Source: Streptomyces resistomycificus (lineage in GTDB: Bacteria > Actinomycetota > Actinomycetes > Streptomycetales > Streptomycetaceae). Taken from it: a stretch of 64,000 nucleotides of DNA. Below the pieces are notes generated by a model, which was not told where the DNA came from, did no database searches, and was given only the letters and a program-made list of their open reading frames with translations. Each line of letters starts with the position of its first letter. Positions within the stretch are counted from its first letter, which is position 1. The stretch covers positions 1 through 64,000 of the forward strand of contig NZ_KQ949006.1 in NCBI RefSeq assembly GCF_001514265.1. Direction: 5' to 3'. Made by a program: the position numbers and the translations under genes. Positions 52,006-61,583 of this stretch are shown piece after piece.

Positions 52006-54126
52006 GTGACCAGCGCGGGTGATGCGCCCGCCGACAACGGTGAGGTCGACGCCGTGTTCGCGGAGACGGTGCGCCGTACCGGCGCGTCCATCGGCGCCCT
52101 GTACCTGCTCGCACCGGACGAGCAGCTGTTGTGGCTGGACGTGCTGTGCGGGGCACCGGCCGATTTCGCCGCACCGTGGGCGACCGTACCGATGACCGCT
52201 CCGGCACCGGTGGCCGTCGCGGTCCGCGAGGACCGTCTGGTGTGGGTGGGCAGCCAGGAGGAGATGGCCCGCTCCTATCCGCGCACCGCGATGGTGCTGC
52301 CCTACCCGCTGGCGCTGGTCGCCGCGCCGGTCACCGGCACCCGTCGGTGGGGCGCGTTGCTGCTGATGTGGTCGGCCGACCGTCCGCCCTATATGACCGG
52401 GCGGGAGCGGAGTCACATCGCGTCCCGCTGCCGGCGGCTGGCCCGGGCGCTGGAGGGAGCCGTCGAGCGCGGCAGGCCACCGGTTCGCGGCGACAGGCCA
52501 CGCGTCGTCACCACCGGCACCGGCCGCCGGTCCGCGAGTCCGGCGACGGCCGCCGCCGACTTCGCCGAGCGACTGCCCGGCGGAAGCTGCGCCCTGGACC
52601 TGGAGGGGCGCTTCACCTACGTCAGCTCCGGTGCCAGCGCCCTGCTGGGCTGCGAAGCCGGTCAGCTGCTGGGCACGCTGCCGTGGCAGTCCCTGCGCTG
52701 GCTCGACGATCCCACCTACGAGGACCGCTACCGGGCCGCTGTGATCAGCCGAGAGGCCGTCGCCTTCACCGCGTGCCGCCCGCCGGACCGGTGGCTCGAC
52801 TTCCACCTCTATCCGGACGCCAGCGGGATCAGCGTCCGCATCGTTCCCACTGGCGCACAGCCTCCGCCGGTGCCGGGGGCGGTCCGGTCCACGCGCACCG
52901 TCACACCGGCCCGCGCGGGCCGGATCTACCAGCTCACCCACCTCGCCGCCGCACTGACCGAGGTCGTCGGTGTGCAGGACGTCATCGACCTGGTCGCCGA
53001 CCAGATCATGCCCGCCTTCGACGCCCAGGGTCTGGTGCTGTCCACCGCGGACGCCGGCCGGCTCCGGATCATGGGCTCCCGCGGCTACGACGCCCACGTC
53101 ATCGAACGCCTCGACGCGCTGCCTGTCGACACCGACTTCACCCCTGCCGGGCGGGCCCTCCACAGCGGTATCCCCGCGTTCTTCGCCGACCCGGAGGAGA
53201 TGCGGCGCATCTACCCGGAGGCACCGCTGATCAGCGGAAAACAGGCCTGGGCCTTCCTGCCGCTGATCATCTCCGGCCGTCCCGTCGGCTGCTGCGTCCT
53301 GTCCTACGACCACCCGCACAGCTTCCCGGCCGAGGAACGCGCCGTCCTGACCTCGATCGCCGGGCTCATCGCCCAGGCACTCGACCGCGCCCGCCTGTAC
53401 GACACCAAACTCCAGCTCGCCCACGGCCTCCAACAGGCACTGCTCCCGCGCACCCTCCCCTCGATCACCGGCCTGCGCGTCGCCGCCCGCTACCTGCCCG
53501 CCACCCGTGGCATGGACATCGGCGGAGACTTCTACGACCTGATCCGGCTCGGCGACACCGCCGCCGCGGCCGTCATCGGCGACGTCCAGGGCCACAACGT
53601 GGCCGCCGCCGCTCTGATGGGCCAGGTCCGTACCGGTGTCTACGCCCACGCGACCCTCGGCACCTCCCCCGACCAGGTCCTCGCCCGAACCAACCGGCTC
53701 CTCGCCGACCTCGCCCCCGACCTCTTCACCAGCTGCCTGTACGCCCACCTGGACTTCGCCCGCCGACGTGTCACCCTGGCCTCCGCCGGCCATCCGCCAC
53801 CCCTCCTGCGCCTCCCCGGCGGCGACACCCGGCCCCTCGACGTCCCGCCCGGTCCGCTCCTGGGAATCGACCCCGACGCCGTCTTCCCCCTGACCGAGAT
53901 CCCGCTCACCCCCGGCCTGACGATCGCCTTCTACACCGACGGCCTGGTCGAGACACCGGGCGTCGACCTCGACGACTCCATCGCCGGCCTCGCACGTCAT
54001 CTCGCCGACGCCGACGACCGGGACCTGGAGCAGCTGATCGACGAGTTGCTGAGAAAGGCCAGCGCGACCGGGCAGCGCACCGACGACGTCGCGCTCCTCG
54101 TCCTGCACGTCGAATCCGGCCGCTGA
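52006..54126 (+). CDS. GAF-PAS-GAF sensor with PP2C (SpoIIE) phosphatase domain
   Basis: A 706-residue soluble signalling protein. An N-terminal GAF-like domain (about 1-150), a PAS domain (FVDLEGRF-like, about 185-280), a second GAF (about 305-465), and a C-terminal PP2C/SpoIIE phosphatase with metal-site motifs MDIGGDFYDLIRLGD, GDVQGHNVAAAALM, FYTDGLVETPG and TDDVALLVL. Such proteins dephosphorylate anti-sigma-factor antagonists and so free sigma factors of the SigB/F type. The SPW-repeat gene follows across a palindrome. The GTG start at 52006 is a choice; the signal sensed is unknown. Confidence 0.87.
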   Translation: MTSAGDAPADNGEVDAVFAETVRRTGASIGALYLLAPDEQLLWLDVLCGAPADFAAPWATVPMTAPAPVAVAVREDRLVWVGSQEEMARSYPRTAMVLPYPLALVAAPVTGTRRWGALLLMWSADRPPYMTGRERSHIASRCRRLARALEGAVERGRPPVRGDRPRVVTTGTGRRSASPATAAADFAERLPGGSCALDLEGRFTYVSSGASALLGCEAGQLLGTLPWQSLRWLDDPTYEDRYRAAVISREAVAFTACRPPDRWLDFHLYPDASGISVRIVPTGAQPPPVPGAVRSTRTVTPARAGRIYQLTHLAAALTEVVGVQDVIDLVADQIMPAFDAQGLVLSTADAGRLRIMGSRGYDAHVIERLDALPVDTDFTPAGRALHSGIPAFFADPEEMRRIYPEAPLISGKQAWAFLPLIISGRPVGCCVLSYDHPHSFPAEERAVLTSIAGLIAQALDRARLYDTKLQLAHGLQQALLPRTLPSITGLRVAARYLPATRGMDIGGDFYDLIRLGDTAAAAVIGDVQGHNVAAAALMGQVRTGVYAHATLGTSPDQVLARTNRLLADLAPDLFTSCLYAHLDFARRRVTLASAGHPPPLLRLPGGDTRPLDVPPGPLLGIDPDAVFPLTEIPLTPGLTIAFYTDGLVETPGVDLDDSIAGLARHLADADDRDLEQLIDELLRKASATGQRTDDVALLVLHVESGR

Positions 54127-54135
54127 CATCAGATC

Positions 54136-54165
54136 CGCTCGAACCGTCGATCGACGGTTCGAGCG
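54136..54165. repeat. 30-bp perfect palindrome after the phosphatase gene
   Basis: The two 15-bp arms (CGCTCGAACCGTCGA and its complement) meet with no spacer. It could be a terminator folding with a 4-nt loop or an operator for the downstream gene. Confidence 0.8.
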
Positions 54166-54227
54166 CGAGACCACGGGGGTACCCGTGGGGTTCCCCTTCC
54201 TGCCCGGAACTTCCGGAGGTGATGGCA

Positions 54228-54698
54228 GTGACAACCTCTCACGGGTCGTCGATGGAAACCCATCCCGACATCGTCGCCATGCGCCACCGTCATGAGATGG
54301 CGGAGCGCGCCACCAGTACGCCCAGGGCGCAGGCCATCGAGACCATGGCCTTCCTCACCGGCGTGTATCTGGCGGCCTCCCCGTGGATCGCGGGGTTCAG
54401 CGACCTGACCGCTCTCGCGGTCAACAACCTCGTGGTCGGTATCGCCTACGCGCTGTTGATGAGCGGAGGCTTCGGCCGCGCCTACGAGCGGACGCACAGC
54501 ATGGCGTGGGCCGCCTGCGCGCTGGGTGCGTGGACCATCATCGCGCCATGGGCCGTCGCCGGTGACGTCAGCACGACCAGGACCATATGGAACAACATCA
54601 TCGTCGGCGTCATCGGCCTCCTGATGGGTCTGGCCGCCAGCGCCGTCGCCAACGAGAAGCGGTCGTCGCGAGCCGGACAGGGTATGAGCGCCTCGTAG
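54228..54698 (+). CDS. SPW-repeat membrane protein
   Basis: A 156-residue membrane protein with two SPW-type repeats: FLTGVYLAASPWIAGFSD and ALGAWTIIAPWAVAGDV, each in a helix pair, four transmembrane segments in all. An N-terminal ~40-residue polar part precedes them. The GTG at 54228 lies eight bases after GGAGG; the ATG at 54222 is too close to that site. The family's function is unknown. Confidence 0.83.
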   Translation: MTTSHGSSMETHPDIVAMRHRHEMAERATSTPRAQAIETMAFLTGVYLAASPWIAGFSDLTALAVNNLVVGIAYALLMSGGFGRAYERTHSMAWAACALGAWTIIAPWAVAGDVSTTRTIWNNIIVGVIGLLMGLAASAVANEKRSSRAGQGMSAS

Positions 54699-54833
54699 CC
54701 GAGGTGGCCGTACAGAGCTCGGGCCGCCGTACCCCGCCCGAAGCCCGGACCGGCCGTTCCGGTCCGGGCGACGGCGGCTCCGTGTTGCCGAGGAGCCGTC
54801 GCCCGGTCGGGGCCCGGTCGGTGCCCCGGCCGC

Positions 54834-56243
54834 TCAGTCCTGGGCCGGGGCCTTCTTCCTGCCCACCAGTACCAGGGCCGTGCCGCCGATCACCACGAGG
54901 GCGATCGCGGTACCCGCGATCATCGGCGTGGCGTTGGAGCCGCCGGTCTCGGCGAGGTTCACGTCCGTGGAGGTGCCGCCCACCGTGGCAGGGCTGGGCT
55001 CACTGAGGGTCTGGGTAGCGTCGCCGGCCGCGCTGCCCTCGGTCCGGCAGTCCAGAACGCCGGTGAAGCGCTTCTCGAGGCCTCCCGGGCCGGTGATCGT
55101 GAAGTCGTAGGCCTGGTCCTCCTGGAGCGGGATGGTCACCGTGCGCGACTCGCCCGCCGGGATGCTGTGCTCGGTCCCCATGAGCTCGAAGGCGAAGACC
55201 TCGTCGCCCACGTTGGCGGCGGTGATGTCGAGGCCGCCCTCGGCGCAGTTCTTCGCCGCGGACAGGGCGGGTATCGCGCCTTCCGCGGCCCAGGTCGCGC
55301 CCGCCGTCGCCGAGACCGTCGACTCGCTGGAGCCGGCCAGGATCTGCGTCTGGCTGCGGCTCTCGGAGGTGAGGGCGCGGCCGACCGGCACGGTGGTCGA
55401 CGCCTGTACGGTCAGCTCGGCTGAGCCGTCCGGCGCGTCCTCGGGCACGTCGATGAAGAGTTCACTGCCGTCGACCGCGGACGTGATGACCTTGCCGTCC
55501 TTGCCGACGATCCGCACCCCGCTGGTGGCGGCGTCCGCCGGCGGGGTCAGTGTCACGCCGGCCGCGTTGGTGTGCACCGTGACCGGGCCGAGCAGTTCGC
55601 CGGGGTGACCGGAGACGGCGGGCGGGTCGAGCGTCAGGGACGCCACGGGCTCCGCCAGGTTCCGGGCGCTCTTGTGCAGGTAGTCCGCGAGCCTCTCGGC
55701 CTGCGGGTCGACGGCGTCGACGGCCGCGCCGTCTGAGTAACGCCAGATGGCCACCTGGGTACCGGCCGCCGCGTCCTGCTCGGTGAGGCCGCCGTTCACG
55801 CCGGCCGCCGCCGCGAGTGCCGCGAGGTCGTTGACCTGCGGGTAGGAGTTCTGCAGGATCCAACGGATCTTGCCGGCATCCTTGTTGGCGGCCAGTGAGG
55901 TGCCGCTCCACGGGGTCTCGTGGTACTTGGCGTCGCGCTGCGTGGGGTTGTGGAGGTCGACGCAGTACGTCTGCAGGGTGCCGCCGCCCTCGACGGACAT
56001 CTCGAACAGACCCGCCGACACCGTCAGGTCCCCGGCCTCGTCGTGTATGACGGCGTCGCCGTACGTCTTCAGGCCACCTATCGTGGCGGTCGCCCCGCCC
56101 TGGTTCTGCGCCGTCTCGTCGGCGGACGCCGTGGCCCCGCCGGCCAGCACACCGGCGGCGACCAGCCCGGACACCAACGTGACGGCGGCGAGGCGGGCCG
56201 CGCCTCGCCCGCGCACCGACAGCGCGGTCAACGAAGAAAACAC
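54834..56243 (-). CDS. TQXA-type Cys-Gln thioester surface protein with LAETG sorting signal
   Basis: A 469-residue wall-anchored protein. After the signal peptide comes a thioester domain: cysteine in LQTYCVDLHNPTQ and glutamine in AGTQVAIWRYSDG (the TQXA motif), the pair that forms an internal thioester in adhesins. Two or three beta-rich domains follow. The end is LAETGG, a hydrophobic helix and RKK, a sortase substrate of the LAXTG class found in Streptomyces. It should bind a surface covalently through the thioester. The GTG start has AAGGGG upstream. Confidence 0.87.
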   Translation of the reverse strand: MFSSLTALSVRGRGAARLAAVTLVSGLVAAGVLAGGATASADETAQNQGGATATIGGLKTYGDAVIHDEAGDLTVSAGLFEMSVEGGGTLQTYCVDLHNPTQRDAKYHETPWSGTSLAANKDAGKIRWILQNSYPQVNDLAALAAAAGVNGGLTEQDAAAGTQVAIWRYSDGAAVDAVDPQAERLADYLHKSARNLAEPVASLTLDPPAVSGHPGELLGPVTVHTNAAGVTLTPPADAATSGVRIVGKDGKVITSAVDGSELFIDVPEDAPDGSAELTVQASTTVPVGRALTSESRSQTQILAGSSESTVSATAGATWAAEGAIPALSAAKNCAEGGLDITAANVGDEVFAFELMGTEHSIPAGESRTVTIPLQEDQAYDFTITGPGGLEKRFTGVLDCRTEGSAAGDATQTLSEPSPATVGGTSTDVNLAETGGSNATPMIAGTAIALVVIGGTALVLVGRKKAPAQD

Positions 56244-56579
56244 AGAATTCCCCTTCGAGCAGGACCCGTTGACGTGGGGGGCGTGGTCCCACCAGCAGAA
56301 ACAGAAACCCCGAGAGTTACCTTCGGCATCCTAGGTACGTGGCGTGCCGCGCTTCCCGGTGATGTCGGCGGTCAACCGATCCGACTCGGAATCGTTATCG
56401 CCAGGACCGCCCGTGAGCAGGGCTTATCGACAAATCCACTGCGGTCGTTCGGCGCGCACTCGCCGATAAGCCGCACTTCGGTCAGCCTCCGTCGACCGGA
56501 ACCTCGGCCTCCGTCAGCCGGGGCCTCGGCCTCCCGTCCGGGTCCGTCCGGGCCGGTCGGTGTCCGCCGGTGGCTGACC
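56244..56579. other. Intergenic region between the surface protein and ssbB
   Basis: No gene supported. It should contain the surface-protein promoter. The left part (56380-56420) is less GC-rich, but no boxes were recognised. Confidence 0.5.
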
Positions 56580-57047
56580 TCACGTCACCGTGGCTGGTTC
56601 CGGACGCTGTTGGGCATCCGCGTCCGCGGGTGGCGGTGTCTCCCAGCTGGGTTCGGGCTGCGACGGCGTCCCGGCCGTTCCCGCCTCCGGGCGGGAGGCG
56701 CGGCGGAAGGCCGAGGTGCCGCGCGCGAGATCGTGGCCGATCGCCAGCGCGTCGATGTCGGCCGACGTCCAGCTCTGGCCCTCGCGTACGTCCGAGCGCA
56801 CCTTCAGCCTGCCCTGCACCACGACGGGGTCCCCCACGCTCAGTGACGCGGCCGCGTTGGTGGCGAGCTGCCGGTTGGCCCACACGGTGAAGAAGTTGGT
56901 GTGGCCGTCCGTCCAGGTGTTCTTCTCTCGGTCCCAGTACCGCGAGGTCACCGCCAGCCGGAAGCGCGCCGACGCTCCCGACGCCAGCTCCCGGAACACC
57001 GGCTGCGTCGCCACGTTGCCCACCGCGCAGATGACCGTCTCGTTCAT
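56580..57047 (-). CDS. ssbB: Single-stranded DNA-binding protein SsbB
   Basis: A 155-residue protein with one OB-fold (ETVICAVGNVATQPVFRELASG, FRLAVTSRYWDREKNTW, NFFTVWANRQLATNAAASL, GRLKVRSDVREGQSWTS). The C-terminal tail is Pro/Glu-rich and lacks the acidic DDDIPF end of the essential SSB. These features and its position near dynAB match SsbB, the second SSB of Streptomyces, which acts in chromosome segregation during sporulation. Confidence 0.88.
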   Translation of the reverse strand: MNETVICAVGNVATQPVFRELASGASARFRLAVTSRYWDREKNTWTDGHTNFFTVWANRQLATNAAASLSVGDPVVVQGRLKVRSDVREGQSWTSADIDALAIGHDLARGTSAFRRASRPEAGTAGTPSQPEPSWETPPPADADAQQRPEPATVT

Positions 57048-57288
57048 CTCGATCCCCTCCCTCGCCCGAGCGCACGCCGAGCGGGTACGCGTACGGGCCC
57101 CTCCCGTACGGCCGCGTCCGCCGCGACGCGGCGAGCCCTGTGCCCGCCGCGATCACCGCGATCGCCGCGAAGCCAGACTGCCGCCGTCGGGCCGAGCCCG
57201 CGGAGCGCTGTGGACCACCGCCGGACTGTGGACAACTCCACCACCCGAACGGGGGACCCCAGCGCCGCCCCGCGTCGCCCCTGCCGGG

Positions 57289-59367
57289 TCACCGTGCCGC
57301 GGGCACCCCCATGAGCCGCCCGTACTGCTCCCGGACCTCCCGGTACCGCAGCAGCTCCGCCGCCACCGGATCCAGCACCCGCGCCCGCCCGCAGCCGGCG
57401 GACGCCTCCCGGAGCCGTCGTTCCGCCTCCTGGCCATAGCGCCGCGCGGGCCCCCGCGCCGCCATCCGGCAGCTCCACTCGACCAGCGGGCCGCCGATGA
57501 TCCCGGCCACCATCAGCAGGACCGGGACACCCAGGTTCGGCGACATGAACCCGATGATCTGCCCCAGCAGCCACAGGCCGCCGACGACCTGAAGGATCGT
57601 CATGGACGCCTGGGCGAACACGGCGGCCGGCCACCAGCCCGGTCGCGGTGGCCGGCCCGGCGGCAGTCCGGCCCGGGCCGCCAGCTCGTCCAGCGCCTCG
57701 GGAAGCCCCTGCGCACCGCGTACGGCGGCCTCGCGCACCGCCTGCCCCCAGGGCGCGGGCAACCCCGTGGACGCCCGCTCGGCCAACGTCCGCACGGCCT
57801 GCTCGACCCGCTGGCGGGCCGTCGCCTCCTCGTCGACCTGGGCGCGCGCGGGGAACCGTCCCGTGGGAGCGTCGAGGCGGTCCTGGTACCACCGCCACAG
57901 CCGTAGCCAAGGGGTGCCGCAGGCGCGGTTGGCGTTGCGCAGCCAGGCGCGTTCGGCCGCCTCGCCCGCCGCGGTGGCGCCGATCGCCTCCGCGAGCCGG
58001 GCGGCGAACTCGTCCCGGTCCTCCTCGCTGAGCCCGGTCCGCTGCCCGGTGGCGTACACGGACCGCAGCCGCCACCCGGCGGCGTCCACATCGGCCGCGA
58101 TCCGCCGGGCCGGCGCTCCCCGCTCCGCAAGGAACTGGCCGAGCGACTCCCGCAGTTCACCCACGCCGTCCCCGGTCAGCGCCGACAGGGCGAGCACGGT
58201 CGCACCCGGTTCGCCGTACTCGCCCAGTGCGATCCCGTCCTCGTCGAGCAACCGCCGCAGATCGTCGAGGACCTGCTCGGTGGCCTCCCCGGGCAGCCGG
58301 TCGATCTGGTTGAGGACGACGAACATCACCTCCGCGTGTCCGGCCATGGGGCGCAGATAGCGCTCGTGGAGGACGGCGTCCGCGTACTTCTCCGGATCGA
58401 CGACCCAGATGACCGCGTCCACGAGCGCCAGCACACGGTCCACCTGCTCACGGTGCTGTACGGCGGCGGAGTCGTGGTCGGGCAGATCCACCAGGACGAG
58501 CCCGCGCAGCTGCGCCTCCGCCTCGGCGCTCTGCACCGGACGCCGACGCAGCCGGCCGGGGATGCCGAGCCGGTCGATGAGGCCGGCCGCGCCGTCGCTC
58601 CAGCTGCACGCGATGGGTGCGGCCGTGGTGGGCCGTCGTACGCCCGTCTCCGAGATGGTCACCCCGGCGAGCGTGTTGAACAGCTGCGACTTTCCGCTGC
58701 CCGTCGCGCCGGCGATGGCGACGACGGTGTGCTGTCCGGACAGTCGTCGTCGTGACGCCGCCTCGTCGAGGACCCGGCCCGCCTCCGCGAGGGTCCTGCT
58801 GTCGAGCCGCGTACGGGACAGTCCCACCAGTTCGCGCAGTGCGTCCAGCCGCGACCGCAGCGGTCCGTCGTACGCCAGCGGGGCGGTGGCCTGGGGTGGG
58901 GACGGCCGGGCCGGCGCGGTGGGGACGTGCTGTGCGGCGGTCTCCTCGGTGACCCGCCGCGCGATCAGCCCGTCGTCCCAGGAGCCCTCGGAATCGGCCT
59001 GCACACGCGCGTGGCGGTCCTTGGCGGGTGCCTCCGGCCCCGTGGCGGCGTGCTTCCCGGCGCTCGCCGCCGCGGACTTCTTCGATCCGCCGGCCGCGCG
59101 GTGCTCCGGCTCCTCGCCCTCGGACTTCTCCAAAGCCGCCTCGGCGGCCGGCTCCGGCCCCTCCGCCACGTCCTCGCCATCGGGACCGGCCGCCGTGGAG
59201 CGGCCGTCCTGTGGCGTGCCCTCTTCGGAGGCGGCGTTCTCGGAACGCTCCTCCGCGCGGCCCGTATCGTCGCCCGCGGCGTCCGCGTGCCCCTGGCCCC
59301 CCGCATGGTCCGCGTGCTCCGTGTGGTTGGTGTGGTCCGTGTGGTCCTGGTCTGTGACGGCGGTCAC
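57289..59367 (-). CDS. dynB: Dynamin-like GTPase DynB (membrane-bound)
   Basis: A 692-residue dynamin-like protein. The N-terminal 180 residues are acidic, Glu/Ala/Asp-rich and low in complexity. The GTPase domain has G1 AGATGSGKSQL, G3 DLPDHDS and G4 NQID. Near the C-terminus two adjacent membrane helices (ILQVVGGLWLLGQIIGF and GVPVLLMVAGIIGG) lie before a basic tail. DynB with DynA stabilises FtsZ rings during sporulation septation in Streptomyces. GTG start, seven bases after the dynA stop, with GGAGAGG in front. Confidence 0.88.
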   Translation of the reverse strand: MTAVTDQDHTDHTNHTEHADHAGGQGHADAAGDDTGRAEERSENAASEEGTPQDGRSTAAGPDGEDVAEGPEPAAEAALEKSEGEEPEHRAAGGSKKSAAASAGKHAATGPEAPAKDRHARVQADSEGSWDDGLIARRVTEETAAQHVPTAPARPSPPQATAPLAYDGPLRSRLDALRELVGLSRTRLDSRTLAEAGRVLDEAASRRRLSGQHTVVAIAGATGSGKSQLFNTLAGVTISETGVRRPTTAAPIACSWSDGAAGLIDRLGIPGRLRRRPVQSAEAEAQLRGLVLVDLPDHDSAAVQHREQVDRVLALVDAVIWVVDPEKYADAVLHERYLRPMAGHAEVMFVVLNQIDRLPGEATEQVLDDLRRLLDEDGIALGEYGEPGATVLALSALTGDGVGELRESLGQFLAERGAPARRIAADVDAAGWRLRSVYATGQRTGLSEEDRDEFAARLAEAIGATAAGEAAERAWLRNANRACGTPWLRLWRWYQDRLDAPTGRFPARAQVDEEATARQRVEQAVRTLAERASTGLPAPWGQAVREAAVRGAQGLPEALDELAARAGLPPGRPPRPGWWPAAVFAQASMTILQVVGGLWLLGQIIGFMSPNLGVPVLLMVAGIIGGPLVEWSCRMAARGPARRYGQEAERRLREASAGCGRARVLDPVAAELLRYREVREQYGRLMGVPAAR

Positions 59368-59374
59368 CGGTCAC

Positions 59375-60982
59375 TCACCTCTCCTTCTGCAGTACGGACA
59401 GCGCGGCGATGAGTTCGGCCTGCGGTTCGGGGTGGACTTCGAGGGCGTCCAACGGGGCGAGACGGCGCTCGCGTTCGGTGTGCACGATCCGGTCGAGGTG
59501 CTCGGTGAGCAGCCGTCCGCCGCGGTCGCGGAGCCGCAGCGCGCCGTGCGCGCCGATCCGCTCGGCGAGCCCCTCGCCCGCCGACCGGGCCCGGCGGCCG
59601 CCCAGCAGCGCGGTGGCGACGAGCGCGGCGACCGCCTCGGGAGCGGGCGCGACGTTGCGGTCGAGGGCGCGCACCTCCTCTTCGGCGTACTCCTCCAACT
59701 CCCGCCGCCACCGCCGTACGGCGAGTCCGATCCGGTGCTCGGCACTCTCCGGGGACGATTCACGGCCCGTCAGCTCCGGGGCCGCCGCGGCTGGTTCGCG
59801 CCGCCAGATCTCGTCGACGCGCTCGTCGGCTGCGGTGACGGCGCACAGCACGAGGGCGCCGAGGCTCTCCACGAGGGCGTCGAGGAGCTCCTGAGCGGTG
59901 CAGTCGAGCGGGAAGGCCCGCCAGCGCTTCAGGGCGTCGCCGGCGAGCACGGCACCGGCCTGCAGACGGCTCCGTACGCGCGCGTGCTCGCTGTCGTACG
60001 CGTGGTCGACGGCGGCGGTGAGCCGCAGCGCCGCCGAGTACTGGGCGGCGGCGGCGCTCGCCAGCTCGGGCATCCGGGACCTGAGCGAGTCGAGGACGCC
60101 GTGCGCGGTCCTGGCCAGCGTGTGCTGGCGGGCCGCCTGGTCCTGGGCCTGATGGACGAGCCAGGTTCGCAGCGGCGCGACGGCGGTGGCCGGCAGGAGC
60201 CCGCCGCCCCACGCCGACTCGGGCAGCTCGGGCACGGTGAAACGGGGTACGTCGCCGAGTCCGGCCTTGGTGAGCAGCGCTCCGTACTGTCGCGAGACCT
60301 CCGAGACGACCTGGTGGGGCACGCGGTCGAGCACGGTGACGAGCGTCGCGTTGTACTCCTTCGCGGTGCGCAGCAGATGCCAGGGCACGGCGTCGGCGTA
60401 CCGGGCCGCCGTGGTGACCATGACCCAGATGTCGGCCGCGCAGATCAGTTCGGAGGCGAGGACACGGTTGTCGGCGACCAGGGAGTCGACGTCGGGCGCG
60501 TCGAGGAGGGCGAGACCGGGCGGCATGGTGTCGGCGGTCTCGATGCGCAGGACGCGGGTGGGGTCCTCGCCGGGCAGCAGGAGTTCGTCCCCCTGCTCCC
60601 GTTGCGGCACCCACACGCGCGTGAGGTCGGGAAGCACCCTCATTCCGCTGAACCAGTGATGGTCCTCCGGATGGCAGACCAGCACCGGCGTCCGGGTGGT
60701 CGGGCGCAACACCCCCGCCTCGCTGACTCTTCGTCCCACCAGGGAGTTGACGAGCGTCGACTTGCCGGCCCCGGTGGAACCCCCCACCACGGCCAGCAAC
60801 GGCGCTTCGGGGTCCTTCAGGCGGGGCACCAGATAGTCGTCGAGCTGGGCGAGCAGTTCGTCGCGGTTGGCACGCGCGCGTGGCGCCCCCGCCAGGGGCA
60901 GCGGGAAGCGTGCGGCGGCGACACGGTCGCGCAGGGCGGAGAGTGCGTCGAGCAGCTGAGGCCGTACGTCCAAGGTCACCAC
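59375..60982 (-). CDS. dynA: Dynamin-like GTPase DynA
   Basis: A 535-residue GTPase: G1 GGSTGAGKST near residue 62, G3 DAPDVDS and a TVLDRVP G4-like motif, then a long helical region (HTLARTAHGVLDSL, AALRLTAAVDHAY) typical of the dynamin stalk. There is no transmembrane segment, so it must reach the membrane through its partner DynB. The start is uncertain. The GTG pair at 60982/60979 gives (M)VTLDVRPQLLDALSAL, which matches the family; an ATG at 61021 would lie upstream of the likely promoter. Confidence 0.85.
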   Translation of the reverse strand: MVTLDVRPQLLDALSALRDRVAAARFPLPLAGAPRARANRDELLAQLDDYLVPRLKDPEAPLLAVVGGSTGAGKSTLVNSLVGRRVSEAGVLRPTTRTPVLVCHPEDHHWFSGMRVLPDLTRVWVPQREQGDELLLPGEDPTRVLRIETADTMPPGLALLDAPDVDSLVADNRVLASELICAADIWVMVTTAARYADAVPWHLLRTAKEYNATLVTVLDRVPHQVVSEVSRQYGALLTKAGLGDVPRFTVPELPESAWGGGLLPATAVAPLRTWLVHQAQDQAARQHTLARTAHGVLDSLRSRMPELASAAAAQYSAALRLTAAVDHAYDSEHARVRSRLQAGAVLAGDALKRWRAFPLDCTAQELLDALVESLGALVLCAVTAADERVDEIWRREPAAAAPELTGRESSPESAEHRIGLAVRRWRRELEEYAEEEVRALDRNVAPAPEAVAALVATALLGGRRARSAGEGLAERIGAHGALRLRDRGGRLLTEHLDRIVHTERERRLAPLDALEVHPEPQAELIAALSVLQKER

Positions 60983-60998
60983 ATGCGAAGAATGCCCA

Positions 60999-61004
60999 AT
61001 TTTA
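60999..61004 (-). promoter_or_regulatory. Possible -10 box of the dynA-dynB operon
   Basis: TAAAAT on the minus strand, in an AT-richer patch, about 10-17 bases before the preferred dynA GTG. It would make a very short leader. No clear -35 was found. Confidence 0.35.
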
Positions 61005-61304
61005 GGGGAATTCTGAAGCATATGAGCATGTCTGCGCGCCGACGGAACACAACGGACGGAAGGGATGACTGGGACACGGGCACAGTCCAGGCATAACGAG
61101 TGCACAACACCCGGGGCGCGAGACGCCAAAAGCGATGCACGATTCGTACCTGCCTGCGATTATCAGGACCGCTTCACCGAACCTCCACATCGAGCCACGG
61201 AGGGGAGGCAACAGGGACCAGGACGCGGGAGCCCTATCCTTGTCCCCGGCAACGTCACGGAACGGCCCACATCCGGGCACCCAAGACAGAGGCCACCACA
61301 CCCG

Positions 61305-61377
61305 GCCCCCGTAGCTCAGTGGATAGAGCAGGCGCCTTCTAAGCGCTTGGCCGCAGGTTCGAGTCCTGCCGGGGGCG
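61305..61377 (+). tRNA. tRNA-Arg (anticodon TCT)
   Basis: A complete cloverleaf: acceptor GCCCCCG/CGGGGGC, D-arm GCTCAGTGGATAGAGC, anticodon stem GGCGC/GCGCT with loop CTTCTAA (anticodon TCT, reads AGA), and T-arm GCAGGTTCGAGTCCTGC. CCA is not encoded. The minor-codon tRNA fits AGA being rare in Streptomyces. Confidence 0.95.
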
Positions 61378-61385
61378 CAAGTCTC

Positions 61386-61411
61386 CGCCCTCCCTTCGGG
61401 AGGGCGTTTTT
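61386..61411 (+). terminator. Intrinsic terminator of tRNA-Arg
   Basis: The stem CGCCCTCCC/GGGAGGGCG has a TTC loop and is followed by five T, right after the tRNA. Confidence 0.93.
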
Positions 61412-61583
61412 GCTGCTCGGGGCGCGGCGGCCGTCGCGTACCGGCTTCCGGCCGGCGAAGTCCGGTCAGCCCTGCGTGAGTACGCGCGGATGAGGGGTCG
61501 CGAACCCCGCCGGTGCCGCGGGAGCGGTCCGGGTCCCGGCCGGGCGTGGCAGCCCCCGGGCGTGCCGCCGTCCGCTGTAGAGA

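Noticed and set aside
53640..53909. Small minus-strand ORF inside the phosphatase gene
   Set aside because: It is antisense to the conserved SpoIIE domain and has no ribosome site.
61305..61377. Integration site (attB) in tRNA-Arg
   Set aside because: No integrase, partial tRNA copy or foreign segment lies near it in the window.
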